From assembly GCF_002902345.1 (NCBI RefSeq), contig NZ_PPQB01000022.1, positions 140,816-204,815 of the forward strand: a DNA stretch of 64,000 nt, in the 5' to 3' direction. The stretch comes from Staphylococcus arlettae (GTDB taxonomy: Bacteria > Bacillota > Bacilli > Staphylococcales > Staphylococcaceae). Made by a program: the position numbers and the translations under genes. Of the stretch, positions 7,624 through 15,186 are shown in pieces (positions within the stretch are counted from its first letter, which is position 1; every line of letters starts with the position of its first letter). The notes beneath the pieces were generated by a model, which was not told the origin of the DNA, did not search any database, and saw only the letters and a program-made list of their open reading frames with translations.

Positions 7624-9218
7624 TGTTCACGCCTTCTTTCCGGATAAGGAATCGTCACTGAAAACATCGTACCAGCATGTTCTGGTGTTGTTATCGTAAT
7701 ATTCCCTTGTACTTTATCGATACTTTGCTTCACGAGATACAGCCCGTATCCTCTATGGTTACCTTTTGTGGAATAACCTTTTTCAAAGATTTTCTGTTTC
7801 ATTTCTTCACTCAAACCTTTGCCAGAATCAATCACATCAATATAAAGATATTCTAAATCGTATTTCAATTGTACATCAATTAATTTGGTGCTAACAGTTG
7901 CGAGTGAATCCATACTATTATCTATTAAATTTCCTACAATTGTAATGATTTCATGCGTTAAATAGGAATGCTGGGGCTCTGGAATTACCGTTTTATTTAT
8001 AATCGTTAAAGTAATGTTCTGTTCCCGTGCTAAACTTAATTTTCCAATAAGAAAACCAGCTAATGCCGCATCTTTAATATGTGTCGCAATATTATCATCT
8101 TCTTCTGACCCATGTTCTACAATATCATTAATATACAACTGTAAGTCGTCATAATTTTCCATTTGCAACATACCTTGAATAACATGTAGTCGGTTACGAA
8201 ATTCATGCGATTGCGCACGTAGTGTTTCCGCATATGTTTGCACGCCCACTAATTGTTGAGATAACTGGTCCATCTCTGTCTTATCTCTAAATGTAGATAT
8301 TGCACCCACAATTTCATTATTGACATAGAGGGGAACCCGATTGACTAAAATTTTCAATCCATTAATATTTTGTTCTTCATCGTGTTCTGGTTTACCTGTT
8401 TCTAGTACTGTAGGCAACTGTGTCGAATCCATATAATCTGTAATAGGCATTCCTATTGGATCTGAAGGCAACCCTGCTTTATTAAAGATATCTTGCGCTG
8501 ACTTATTAACTAAGTTGATACGACCATCACGGTTCACAGCCACAATGCCTTCATGTACAGATTGCAACATAGTATTACGCTCCCCTAACAATTGAGCAAT
8601 GCCCGATGGCTCCAAGCCGTGAAGTATCTTTTTAATATAACGTGATAATAAAATTGCACCGACAATACCTACTAAAATGCCAAAAATAGCACCTAAAATT
8701 ATATCACGGTTAGCATTGGCAAAGGCTTCATTCACATTTTCCATTGGTATCCCTACTGCTACAGCACCAATTTGTTCATCACCATCATAAATCGGTGTAA
8801 ATGAGCGCAATGATTTGCCAAGTGTTCCTTTCGATTCTGACATACTAGCACGACCATGTAATACAGGATATTCATCTCCACCTTGAAATTTCTTGCCAAT
8901 ACGCTCAGGCTTAGGATGTGATTTACGTATACCATTCATATCCATGACTACTATAAAACTCACGTCTGTCACTGATTGAATTTCAGACGTATACTCTTGA
9001 ATTTTCTGTTCATCTTGTTGATGTTGCAAACCAGATTTTACAATTTCAGAATGCGCAATCGTCCGTGAAACAACTTGAGATTTTTCCTCTGCAGTATGTC
9101 GCACAGCCTCTCGGACGGTATTGCTAATTAAAATACTCGTCACCACTAGCGCCGATAATACAACAATACCTACTAAGATAATAATTGTTGTACTCAGTTT
9201 CATTCGTTTTTTCTGCAA
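7620..9218 (-). CDS. CitA/DcuS-family sensor histidine kinase
   Basis: A 532-residue membrane kinase. It has TM1 at about 10-32, an extracytoplasmic PAS-like (Cache) sensor domain, TM2 at about 172-195, a cytoplasmic PAS domain near 215-320, a phospho-acceptor box SHEFRNRLHVIQG, and a C-terminal HATPase with NLIDNS and DSGKGL...GYGLYLVK motifs. This layout is that of C4-dicarboxylate/citrate sensors. The start is TTG 9218, with GAGGGTGG upstream; ATG 9203 is an alternative but is too far from the ribosome site. The kinase is cotranscribed with its response regulator. Confidence 0.88.
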   Translation of the reverse strand: MQKKRMKLSTTIIILVGIVVLSALVVTSILISNTVREAVRHTAEEKSQVVSRTIAHSEIVKSGLQHQQDEQKIQEYTSEIQSVTDVSFIVVMDMNGIRKSHPKPERIGKKFQGGDEYPVLHGRASMSESKGTLGKSLRSFTPIYDGDEQIGAVAVGIPMENVNEAFANANRDIILGAIFGILVGIVGAILLSRYIKKILHGLEPSGIAQLLGERNTMLQSVHEGIVAVNRDGRINLVNKSAQDIFNKAGLPSDPIGMPITDYMDSTQLPTVLETGKPEHDEEQNINGLKILVNRVPLYVNNEIVGAISTFRDKTEMDQLSQQLVGVQTYAETLRAQSHEFRNRLHVIQGMLQMENYDDLQLYINDIVEHGSEEDDNIATHIKDAALAGFLIGKLSLAREQNITLTIINKTVIPEPQHSYLTHEIITIVGNLIDNSMDSLATVSTKLIDVQLKYDLEYLYIDVIDSGKGLSEEMKQKIFEKGYSTKGNHRGYGLYLVKQSIDKVQGNITITTPEHAGTMFSVTIPYPERRREQ

Positions 9219-9388
9219 GACTCCCCACCCTCTTAACTTACATCTATTTAATCGCTAGATCATAATTTACTTTTAAAAATAATCATATCGGAAAAACATA
9301 ATTTTACAACCTATTATTAAGATGATTCCATATTTAAATTGCATTTTAAAATTATGATGTATTAACTTTTAGCATTATAAAAAAATAA

Positions 9389-9438
9389 AAAGCAAGGTAG
9401 AAACCAATATTATACGTTGGTCTCAAACCTTGCTCTAT
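9389..9438 (-). terminator. Terminator after the 117-residue unknown gene
   Basis: AGCAAGGT and ACCTTGCT, with further pairing of AGAAACCAA with TTGGTCTC, form a long hairpin just past the stop codon at 9475. A T-run is present on the minus strand (TTTTTATTTTTTTAT). Confidence 0.75.
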
Positions 9439-9474
9439 TCGTGTTCACTTATTATAGGCTAATGTAACTATAGT

Positions 9475-9828
9475 TTATGCTGTTAACATATAATTACGTG
9501 CTGTAGTGACATCTAGTAATGTTAAATGTTCTGTTGCATGACGTAACTCTTGTGCTGACTGGCTAAATAATGCCACTGTTGCTTGGTAATAACCATTACC
9601 CATAGCTGTTAGTGTCGAATTGATGTTAGCCGCTCCAATGTAATCTTTTGTTACCTTTAGTTCATTAGTATACGAAGTTAGCGCGTGTAACGTCAACATA
9701 TCACTTTGATATAAACAGCAGTACACGCTTTCTTGTGTGTCTTTCGTTATGCGCTTCATTACATGTGCATCTACAATTTGTAGTAAATACTTATCATTTT
9801 CTTGATCTTGCATTGTTGCTTTAATCAT
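9475..9828 (-). CDS. Hypothetical protein, 117 aa
   Basis: A 117-residue soluble protein starting at ATG 9828, with AAGAGGT upstream and a strong terminator downstream. It has no signal peptide or membrane segment. It is rich in Thr, Gln and Ala, with a CC pair (VYCCLYQSDML), and appears to be a mixed alpha/beta fold. I do not recognise a family. It is monocistronic, and about 685 bases without a gene lie upstream. Having its own ribosome site and terminator argues that it is a real gene. Confidence 0.6.
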   Translation of the reverse strand: MIKATMQDQENDKYLLQIVDAHVMKRITKDTQESVYCCLYQSDMLTLHALTSYTNELKVTKDYIGAANINSTLTAMGNGYYQATVALFSQSAQELRHATEHLTLLDVTTARNYMLTA

Positions 9829-10513
9829 TTTTATACCTCTTACTTTGTCATTTTTGATATTAAGTGTGATATAGCATGATTAATGCTGAAACATTTCATG
9901 ATTCATCTATTTTTAAAGGAAACTCTGTATGACAACCACTACTGGTTGCACCTAGTTAACATGTTGGGTCATTATCTTACATATATGTGAATTGGTCAGT
10001 GCCATTAAAAATTCATAGCGTCTGACATTTGTGCGCTGGTACAATTTATAAATATTATATATGTTCCTTTAAACAATACTATCGCTACTTAATAACTTAC
10101 GAATAAATATATTATCAATTTTTGATATAAAAAGCACTAAATATTATTAAAAATCACTCATTACAACGAAATTGTAATTTTTTAGAAATTATCATGTAAT
10201 ACATTCGAAAACATTTTAATTTGTTGAACAATTTAGTGCAGAAAATTATTTACTATAAAATAAATCATTGTTTTTGTCGAAGTAATGAAAAACAATCCAA
10301 TTGAATGTTATTTAAATTAAGAGGTGCTTGATACTGATGCATATTATATATATTGGCTATATCACAATACTTGCAGTTTTTTATGGGAATAACACTAACC
10401 GAAGACTACAGGCTAAGTCAGAGTCCTTAGAAAGCGAGCACAAAAACTGCCAACAAAGTCAGAGACTTTATCGACAGTTTGAAGGGAACAAATGAAAAGA
10501 TTTGTACTTATTT
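9829..10513. other. Gene-free AT-rich stretch
   Basis: About 685 bases, very AT-rich between 10050 and 10320. The only structure I can name is the dispersed repeat at 10384-10481, whose hairpin can end transcription of the epimerase-like gene. A short ORF beginning at 10336 runs straight into the repeat and is not credible. Confidence 0.6.
10384..10481. repeat. Dispersed repeat copy with terminator hairpin
   Basis: A diverged copy of the element best seen at 29961-30070: GGGAATAACACTAACCGAAGACTACAGGC-like core, then AAAGCGAGCACAAAAACTGCC. Its 3' end is the hairpin AACTGCCAACAAAGTC / GACTTTATCGACAGTT shared with 4047-4107. It is non-coding and sits at a gene end. Confidence 0.65.
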
Positions 10514-11467
10514 TTATACTTTATTTTTGCCATTATGACTTAATGTTTCTTTTAAAGCTTGTTCAAAATCAGTTTTTATAATTGGACCAACTCGGTCTTT
10601 ATATTTTTGATTATTTAAAATAAAGCCATCCTTCGTGATATACATCATTTCAGTAATTTCTCTCATAAAAGGATTAAATATTCCCATTAAAAATATCATT
10701 GTCTTATTTAATGGTATTATTGCTTTTTTATATTTAGTAATTTTACGAGCCAAATGAATAATTTCTTTTCCAGATATAGGATTTCCTCCTGGTATATTCC
10801 AATTTTCACCATAAGCATCGTCTTTTTCAGCAATATTCACAATCATTTTAGCTGCATCTGGTAAATATATATACTCACGCGGTGTTTTCAAATTACCGAT
10901 AAATATAGTATTTTTATCGTTTAAAACACCATTTATTGTAGGTTGTAAATATGAATTTTGAGAGCTCGGTCCAAAATAATCTGGCAATCTCACAATTAAC
11001 GGTTTCGCTTTTTTCCATTTGTTACTATCAAATATTAAATTTTCAAATTGAAGACGTATTTTTCCTTTTTTTGTATGTGGCAATTTGGGATGATTTTCAT
11101 CACCTATCGCAGATTGATGACCATAAACATATATCCCATCAACGATGACGATTTTTTTTGATAACTTATCAGCTACTTTCATTACATTATTACCAATGAT
11201 GGGTAACTTTTCTTCCATTTCTTGATAAGGTACGTTTGCACATTGAAAGATAATATCAACATCTACAGATGCATTTTCAATTGATTGGTAATTAAATATA
11301 TCCCCTAAAGCATAAGAAAGATTTGTATTATTATATTTTGAAATTAAATTTTGCAATTTATTTTTTGAACGACCAAAAGCAATAACTTCTATATTTCGAC
11401 GTAATAATTCCGAAACAACAGCTTCTCCTGTACCACCAGTTGCACCTAAAACGATAGCTTTTTTCAT
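10514..11467 (-). CDS. NAD-dependent epimerase/dehydratase (extended SDR) family protein
   Basis: A 317-residue protein. ATG 11467 (MKKAIVLGATGGTGEAVV) is preferred to the GTG at 11476, because the purine-rich AAAGGGCG lies about 10 bases upstream. The N-terminal Rossmann motif GATGGTG binds NAD(P). A YGHQ-like stretch (IYVYGHQSAIGDE) and the substrate-region residues LPDYFGPSSQNSY resemble atypical SDRs. The substrate is unknown. It is followed upstream by a TetR gene on the same strand, and both are preceded by the same palindromic operator, so it is probably induced by a small ligand of that regulator. Confidence 0.82.
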   Translation of the reverse strand: MKKAIVLGATGGTGEAVVSELLRRNIEVIAFGRSKNKLQNLISKYNNTNLSYALGDIFNYQSIENASVDVDIIFQCANVPYQEMEEKLPIIGNNVMKVADKLSKKIVIVDGIYVYGHQSAIGDENHPKLPHTKKGKIRLQFENLIFDSNKWKKAKPLIVRLPDYFGPSSQNSYLQPTINGVLNDKNTIFIGNLKTPREYIYLPDAAKMIVNIAEKDDAYGENWNIPGGNPISGKEIIHLARKITKYKKAIIPLNKTMIFLMGIFNPFMREITEMMYITKDGFILNNQKYKDRVGPIIKTDFEQALKETLSHNGKNKV

Positions 11468-11486
11468 TATAAACACGCCCTTTTAA

Positions 11487-11506
11487 TTTAGTGATTAATC
11501 AATAAA
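11487..11506. promoter_or_regulatory. TetR operator copy 1 (epimerase promoter)
   Basis: TTTAGTGATTAATCAATAAA lies 20 bases upstream of the epimerase-like start. Its core GATTAATC is a perfect palindrome. The reverse complement of all 20 bases recurs exactly at 12079-12098 in front of the TetR gene. A shared exact operator is the simplest explanation. Confidence 0.75.
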
Positions 11507-11542
11507 TAAAATTTAAAAATAAATAACTACATAAAGTAGTTA

Positions 11543-12061
11543 TCAATTTATACTACGATCAATCAATTCTGGAGCATTGATAAATCGTGAGATGTTGCAC
11601 AGTATACCTCTTGATAAGAAAGTAGTTACTTCATTTTCTGCTTCACTTACACCTTCAGCTATAAATCTATCCAATACATAACTTCTAATATTTAATAGTC
11701 CCGTTCTGACAGTTTGTTGTATGTTTTCTTCTGTTACAGAAAGCGCGACGACTTGAATGCAAACCTCATTAGGGTATGTTGTAGAAATATTTTCATAAAC
11801 ATCAATCATATCTTCTACAATGTTCTCTTTTGTCGATTCAATATTTTTAAAGCTTTGTATAATTCTATCAAATGCTTGATTTAAAGAAGCTATAAACAAT
11901 TCTTCTTTTGTTTTAAAAAACTTGAACACATATGGTTGTGAAATATTAGCTATTGTGGCTATATGAGCTGTAGTTGTCTTATAATAACCATTTTCAGCAA
12001 ATGCTTTTAAGCTAGCCTCTAAGATTTCTTGCTCTCTTTTTGCGCTATTATTATTTTTCAT
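11543..12061 (-). CDS. TetR/AcrR-family transcriptional regulator
   Basis: A 172-residue protein starting at ATG 12061, with AGAGGTG upstream. The N-terminal helix-turn-helix covers residues 9-50 (YKTTTAHIATIANISQPYVFKFFKTKEELF). The C-terminal part is helical. The same operator precedes this gene and the downstream epimerase-like gene, suggesting repression of both. The ligand is unknown; the neighbouring SDR enzyme may act on it. Confidence 0.88.
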   Translation of the reverse strand: MKNNNSAKREQEILEASLKAFAENGYYKTTTAHIATIANISQPYVFKFFKTKEELFIASLNQAFDRIIQSFKNIESTKENIVEDMIDVYENISTTYPNEVCIQVVALSVTEENIQQTVRTGLLNIRSYVLDRFIAEGVSEAENEVTTFLSRGILCNISRFINAPELIDRSIN

Positions 12062-12074
12062 AAAACACCTCTAT

Positions 12075-12102
12075 AATATTTATTGATTAATCACTAAATA
12101 TT
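12075..12102. promoter_or_regulatory. TetR operator copy 2 (autoregulatory)
   Basis: AATATTTA and TAAATATT flank GATTAATC symmetrically, giving a 28-bp near-perfect palindrome 14 bases before the tetR start codon. Its inner 20 bases are the exact reverse complement of 11487-11506. Twin operators in the same transcription unit indicate autoregulation plus control of the SDR gene. Confidence 0.75.
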
Positions 12103-12148
12103 ATAGACCATGATGTAAAATAACACAAATTATATATTTTGATAATTT

Positions 12149-13048
12149 CTACTTTTCCATACCTAACTCTTTTAATGCCATTTTTTCATATGCCGCTTCT
12201 CCTGATTCCATCGCAAATTCAGCAATAAACATTGGAAATACAGCATTGAGTTCTATAATATGCTCTTTCATTCGTGGCCAGGTTTCTCCTCCAGCTTTAC
12301 CATATGCTGTTATGAGTTGCTCCAATCCTGCGTCGTCGAATACACGATGGTGTCCCATAAAGTCCATTGATGGATCTGAGTGAATTGCTTCGGTCCAGTC
12401 TATGAGGCCTGTAACGTTTGCTTGATTATCTACCATGATATGTCCTGGATGTAAGTCTCCATGAATCATGGTCGCATGCCGTGGCCATAGTTCATCATTT
12501 TCTAACCATCGTTGCCACCTATTCCATAAGTCATCTGCTACACCATAAGTTTCTTTAACTTTATTCATTCTTCTTTGAAAGTCATCTTTTACTTCTTGTA
12601 TGTTTTTAATTTTTATATGCTGTGCAGAAATGTTTTCTTCTGGTATGTTGTGTAAGTCTACAAGTGTTTCAGCTAATGTGTTAATAAAGTTTTCTGGTAC
12701 TGGTTTATGTTCAATTTCCCACACATAATCTTGTAGTTCTGGATCTATCGTTGCTGCGGGTTGTCCTGTAAGTTTTGGATAAGCAATAAGGTCTTGTTCG
12801 TGTATTTTCCACTTCGGCACTTCAAAAGAAACATTTTTTTGTAAGAAATCTACTGTTTGTTTTTCAGATTTTGTACGTTTATAAACGTCAGGTCTCCTTG
12901 GTAGTCTCAAAACCCATTCTACTCCGTGTTCATCTTCTCCGAATGCAACTTGGAAATCGAGTCCTGATTCATTCAATGCTATTGTTTGAGGTTGTATGTG
13001 TAATTGATATTTTTCTGCGCATTTAATAATTTCATTATGTTGAGTCAT
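12149..13048 (-). CDS. mph(C): Macrolide 2'-phosphotransferase, Mph(C)-like
   Basis: A 299-residue enzyme, the length of Mph(C). ATG 13048 is chosen for GGGGGA 8 bases upstream; the frame stays open to 13108 but without a ribosome site. Kinase-fold motifs: WVLRLPRRPDV (ATP/nucleotide loop, about 45-55), HGDLHPGHIMVD with catalytic Asp198, and GLIDWTEA with metal-binding Asp217. It phosphorylates the 2'-hydroxyl of 14-membered macrolides using GTP. Sequence character agrees closely with my memory of staphylococcal Mph(C), but it is not next to msr(A) or any mobile element here. Chromosomal homologues exist in animal- and food-associated staphylococci. Whether it confers resistance depends on expression. 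Confidence 0.82.
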   Translation of the reverse strand: MTQHNEIIKCAEKYQLHIQPQTIALNESGLDFQVAFGEDEHGVEWVLRLPRRPDVYKRTKSEKQTVDFLQKNVSFEVPKWKIHEQDLIAYPKLTGQPAATIDPELQDYVWEIEHKPVPENFINTLAETLVDLHNIPEENISAQHIKIKNIQEVKDDFQRRMNKVKETYGVADDLWNRWQRWLENDELWPRHATMIHGDLHPGHIMVDNQANVTGLIDWTEAIHSDPSMDFMGHHRVFDDAGLEQLITAYGKAGGETWPRMKEHIIELNAVFPMFIAEFAMESGEAAYEKMALKELGMEK

Positions 13049-13354
13049 TTTAGTTCCCCCTTTTTCTAATAAAGTTTCTGTCTTTTCAATTGATTTACAT
13101 AAAGCCATCTTTAAATTTTTTCATATACTTATAAAATAATGGATTGATAATAACTTTATTCCTCAAATGAAGTAACAACTTCTCGTAATTACTAAATCCC
13201 CTCGAAGATTTTAGAATTTATTCTATCCATGTGTTATCGAATTACTTGAAAAGGATCTTATTCCTCATTAACTGGTATGATGTATAGGATAATCCAATCA
13301 GTAAGGAGTACAACATTGTCAAATTTAGATAGACAAAGTATTAGTAAATAAAAA
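13049..13354. other. Gene-free stretch between mph(C) and the hydroxyproline island
   Basis: About 300 bases, AT-rich. I see no convincing terminator, repeat or insertion-sequence end. This is the left boundary of the 13355-24837 island; no attachment-site duplication is evident by eye. Confidence 0.5.
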
Positions 13355-14542
13355 TTAGATAGTCTCAGAAGACTTCCATATATCATTAATATAATTTCGT
13401 CCTTCTTCGATACATTCATGGAATTGTATCGTCGCTTCGCGACGCTCTTGTAAAAGTTCATTTTGGACTGATTTCACTTTATCAGCGCAACCTAATATCT
13501 GATAAGCAGCTATTTCTCCTTGTTTCATAGCCACCATAGCTCCTTCAATACCTGTTATATTTCCAGCTATATACAGATTATTTATTTCAGTCTCCATGGC
13601 ATCATTGTGCAGTGGAATAAACCCTCCTAAACTTTCTACATAAGTAAATGATACATTTAATAATCCAAGAAGCTCAGATAAAGGCGTTAAACCTCCAGAC
13701 AAACATACAAAATCTATAGGGATAATCTCTTCTTTATTTGAAATTACGTTGCCATCTTTATCTACATTTTTTAATGTAATAGATTCTACCTTTTCTTTAC
13801 CATTAATAGATACAACTGCTTTTTTTAAATGTACAGATGTATTAAAAAGCTTTATACCTTTTTTAGGAATAAGTTTAAAAGCTAAAGGTTGAATTTGGGG
13901 CATAATTTTCAATAATTTCGTACTTAATTTTATAAAAAAGCTAGGCGCCATATGTGAGATATTCAATAATTTTTTAAATACATTTTGAGGAATAGCATCC
14001 TGAAAATTTACTTCGTTACAATATGGTAGAGACATGATTTTAACTTCTATATCAGCCATATGTAGTTCAGATAAAATGGCGCTGCTTAAGACATTTATAC
14101 CTATAATAGCTCCTTTATTACCTGGAGCAACACGTTGAACATTTGTTAGAACTTGTGCTGCCCCCACGGTCATAACACCTGGTAATGTACTTCCAGGTAA
14201 AGCTGGCGCTAATTCTTGAGCGCCAGTACACACTAGCAAATATTTAGCTTTAAAATTGCCACTGGTGGTATTAATAATATAATATTCTTTTGGTTTTTCA
14301 ATATTAGTAACGCTCGTGGATAACTTCACAGTTAAGTTAGGGTGATGTAACGCACCAGATAGTGTTTCTGCTTTTTCATATCCATTCCAAACATCTCCGT
14401 TATTATCCTCATAGAGTTGACCTATTAATCTCCCACCTATACGGTAATATTCGTCTAATAACAGCACCTTTTTTTCCTTCATAAGAATTCGCGCAGCCGA
14501 TGCACCAGCAGGACCAGCACCTATTATAATTACATCAAACAT
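13355..14542 (-). CDS. D-hydroxyproline dehydrogenase, FAD/NAD-type alpha subunit
   Basis: A 395-residue flavoprotein. ATG 14542 lies 8 bases from GGAG; the GTG at 14551 overlaps that site. The N-terminus has a dinucleotide motif VIIIGAGPAGASAARIL followed by a RIGGRLIGQ stretch. A second nucleotide-binding region (GAIIGINVLSSAI) lies near 145-160, and the C-terminus has LYIAGNITGIEGAMVAMKQGEIAA. This is the HcnB/LhpF-like subunit family of amine and D-hydroxyproline dehydrogenases. It overlaps the 2Fe-2S subunit gene by 8 bases. Partners are the two iron-sulfur proteins encoded just upstream and the FAD subunit at 16694. Substrate is inferred from the pathway genes around it. Confidence 0.82.
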   Translation of the reverse strand: MFDVIIIGAGPAGASAARILMKEKKVLLLDEYYRIGGRLIGQLYEDNNGDVWNGYEKAETLSGALHHPNLTVKLSTSVTNIEKPKEYYIINTTSGNFKAKYLLVCTGAQELAPALPGSTLPGVMTVGAAQVLTNVQRVAPGNKGAIIGINVLSSAILSELHMADIEVKIMSLPYCNEVNFQDAIPQNVFKKLLNISHMAPSFFIKLSTKLLKIMPQIQPLAFKLIPKKGIKLFNTSVHLKKAVVSINGKEKVESITLKNVDKDGNVISNKEEIIPIDFVCLSGGLTPLSELLGLLNVSFTYVESLGGFIPLHNDAMETEINNLYIAGNITGIEGAMVAMKQGEIAAYQILGCADKVKSVQNELLQERREATIQFHECIEEGRNYINDIWKSSETI

Positions 14543-14870
14543 GGTTTTCACTCCATTCTCTCACATCATGAGGAAGGGAGTGGCCACTTATCACAGACAT
14601 TCCTTCTTGTACTGGTGTAAGACATGTTCTAATATTCTTTTTCCCATCAATCTCTGCTCGGCATTCAAAACAATGTCCTATATTACAAAATATACCTCTT
14701 GGAGAATTATCATCTTCATGATGACGAATTGTACGTATATCATTGGCTAATAGACAACTTGCTACACTTTCCCCAACGTGACATGTTAGGGGATGATGGT
14801 TGTAAAACATTTCCACAGTTTCAGTTTCAATATTTTTCAATAAAGGATGGTTATAAATACGCTTAGTCAT
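14535..14870 (-). CDS. 2Fe-2S ferredoxin-like subunit of D-hydroxyproline dehydrogenase
   Basis: A 111-residue protein starting at ATG 14870, with GGAGG 8 bases upstream inside the previous gene. It contains the cluster motif GIFCNIGHCFECRAEIDGK...RTC, with four Cys spaced as in HcnA-like/LhpE-like subunits. An N-terminal beta-grasp stretch (VEMFYNHHPLTCHVGESVASCLLAN) is also visible. It would carry electrons between the flavin subunits. It overlaps neighbouring genes at both ends, so the three-gene set is tightly coupled. Confidence 0.85.
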   Translation of the reverse strand: MTKRIYNHPLLKNIETETVEMFYNHHPLTCHVGESVASCLLANDIRTIRHHEDDNSPRGIFCNIGHCFECRAEIDGKKNIRTCLTPVQEGMSVISGHSLPHDVREWSENHV

Positions 14871-15129
14871 CTTCGCTGCCTCCTAACTCTCCAAACGTAA
14901 CAGGGCGCACGGGAGGTTGAACTTTCATTGTTGTAAATTCAGTATTTATTTTTTTACCTTTATTTATAATCTTATCGATATGATTTTTACATGTTCTTCC
15001 ACCACAAAATCCCATACCTGCGCGCGTACGTAATTTAGTTTCTCTAACACTACTATCATATTTTTCTACTGTTTTTAATATGTGTTTTAAAGTTACATTT
15101 TCACAACGACAAATTACTATATCTTCCAT
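14863..15129 (-). CDS. BFD-like [2Fe-2S]-binding protein
   Basis: An 88-residue protein. ATG 15129 is chosen because GAGGTG ends 6 bases upstream; the GTG at 15138 is part of that ribosome site. It has the BFD-like pattern VICRCENVTLKHI (CxC) and GMGFCGGRTCKNHI (CxxxxC) that binds a [2Fe-2S] cluster. In related dehydrogenases this domain is fused to, or encoded beside, the HcnB-like subunit. It is the first gene of the minus-strand operon, 36 bases from a -24/-12 promoter. Confidence 0.85.
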   Translation of the reverse strand: MEDIVICRCENVTLKHILKTVEKYDSSVRETKLRTRAGMGFCGGRTCKNHIDKIINKGKKINTEFTTMKVQPPVRPVTFGELGGSEDD

Positions 15130-15164
15130 AAGTAACACCTCATTTACTGATTTATAAATATATA

Positions 15165-15180
15165 AGCAAATTTGATGCCA
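15165..15180 (-). promoter_or_regulatory. Sigma-54 (-24/-12) promoter of the dehydrogenase operon
   Basis: On the minus strand, TGGCAT-CAAAT-TTGCT, with TTTGGCAT in front and ATA after. GG and GC are separated exactly as in the sigma-54 consensus TGGCAC-N5-TTGCA. The expected start is about 12 bases past the GC (near 15154), just before the ribosome site of the first gene. No sigma-A -35/-10 pair competes here. The plus-strand operon has the same promoter at 16650-16665. Confidence 0.85.
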
Positions 15181-15186
15181 AACTAT

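Noticed and set aside
13049-13108. In-frame extension of mph(C) as a possible regulatory leader
   Set aside because: It has no ribosome site, no typical attenuator hairpins and no resemblance to macrolide leader peptides.
13258-13461. 67-codon minus-strand frame downstream of the dehydrogenase alpha subunit
   Set aside because: It overlaps the 3' end of the real gene in another frame and has no ribosome site or domain.
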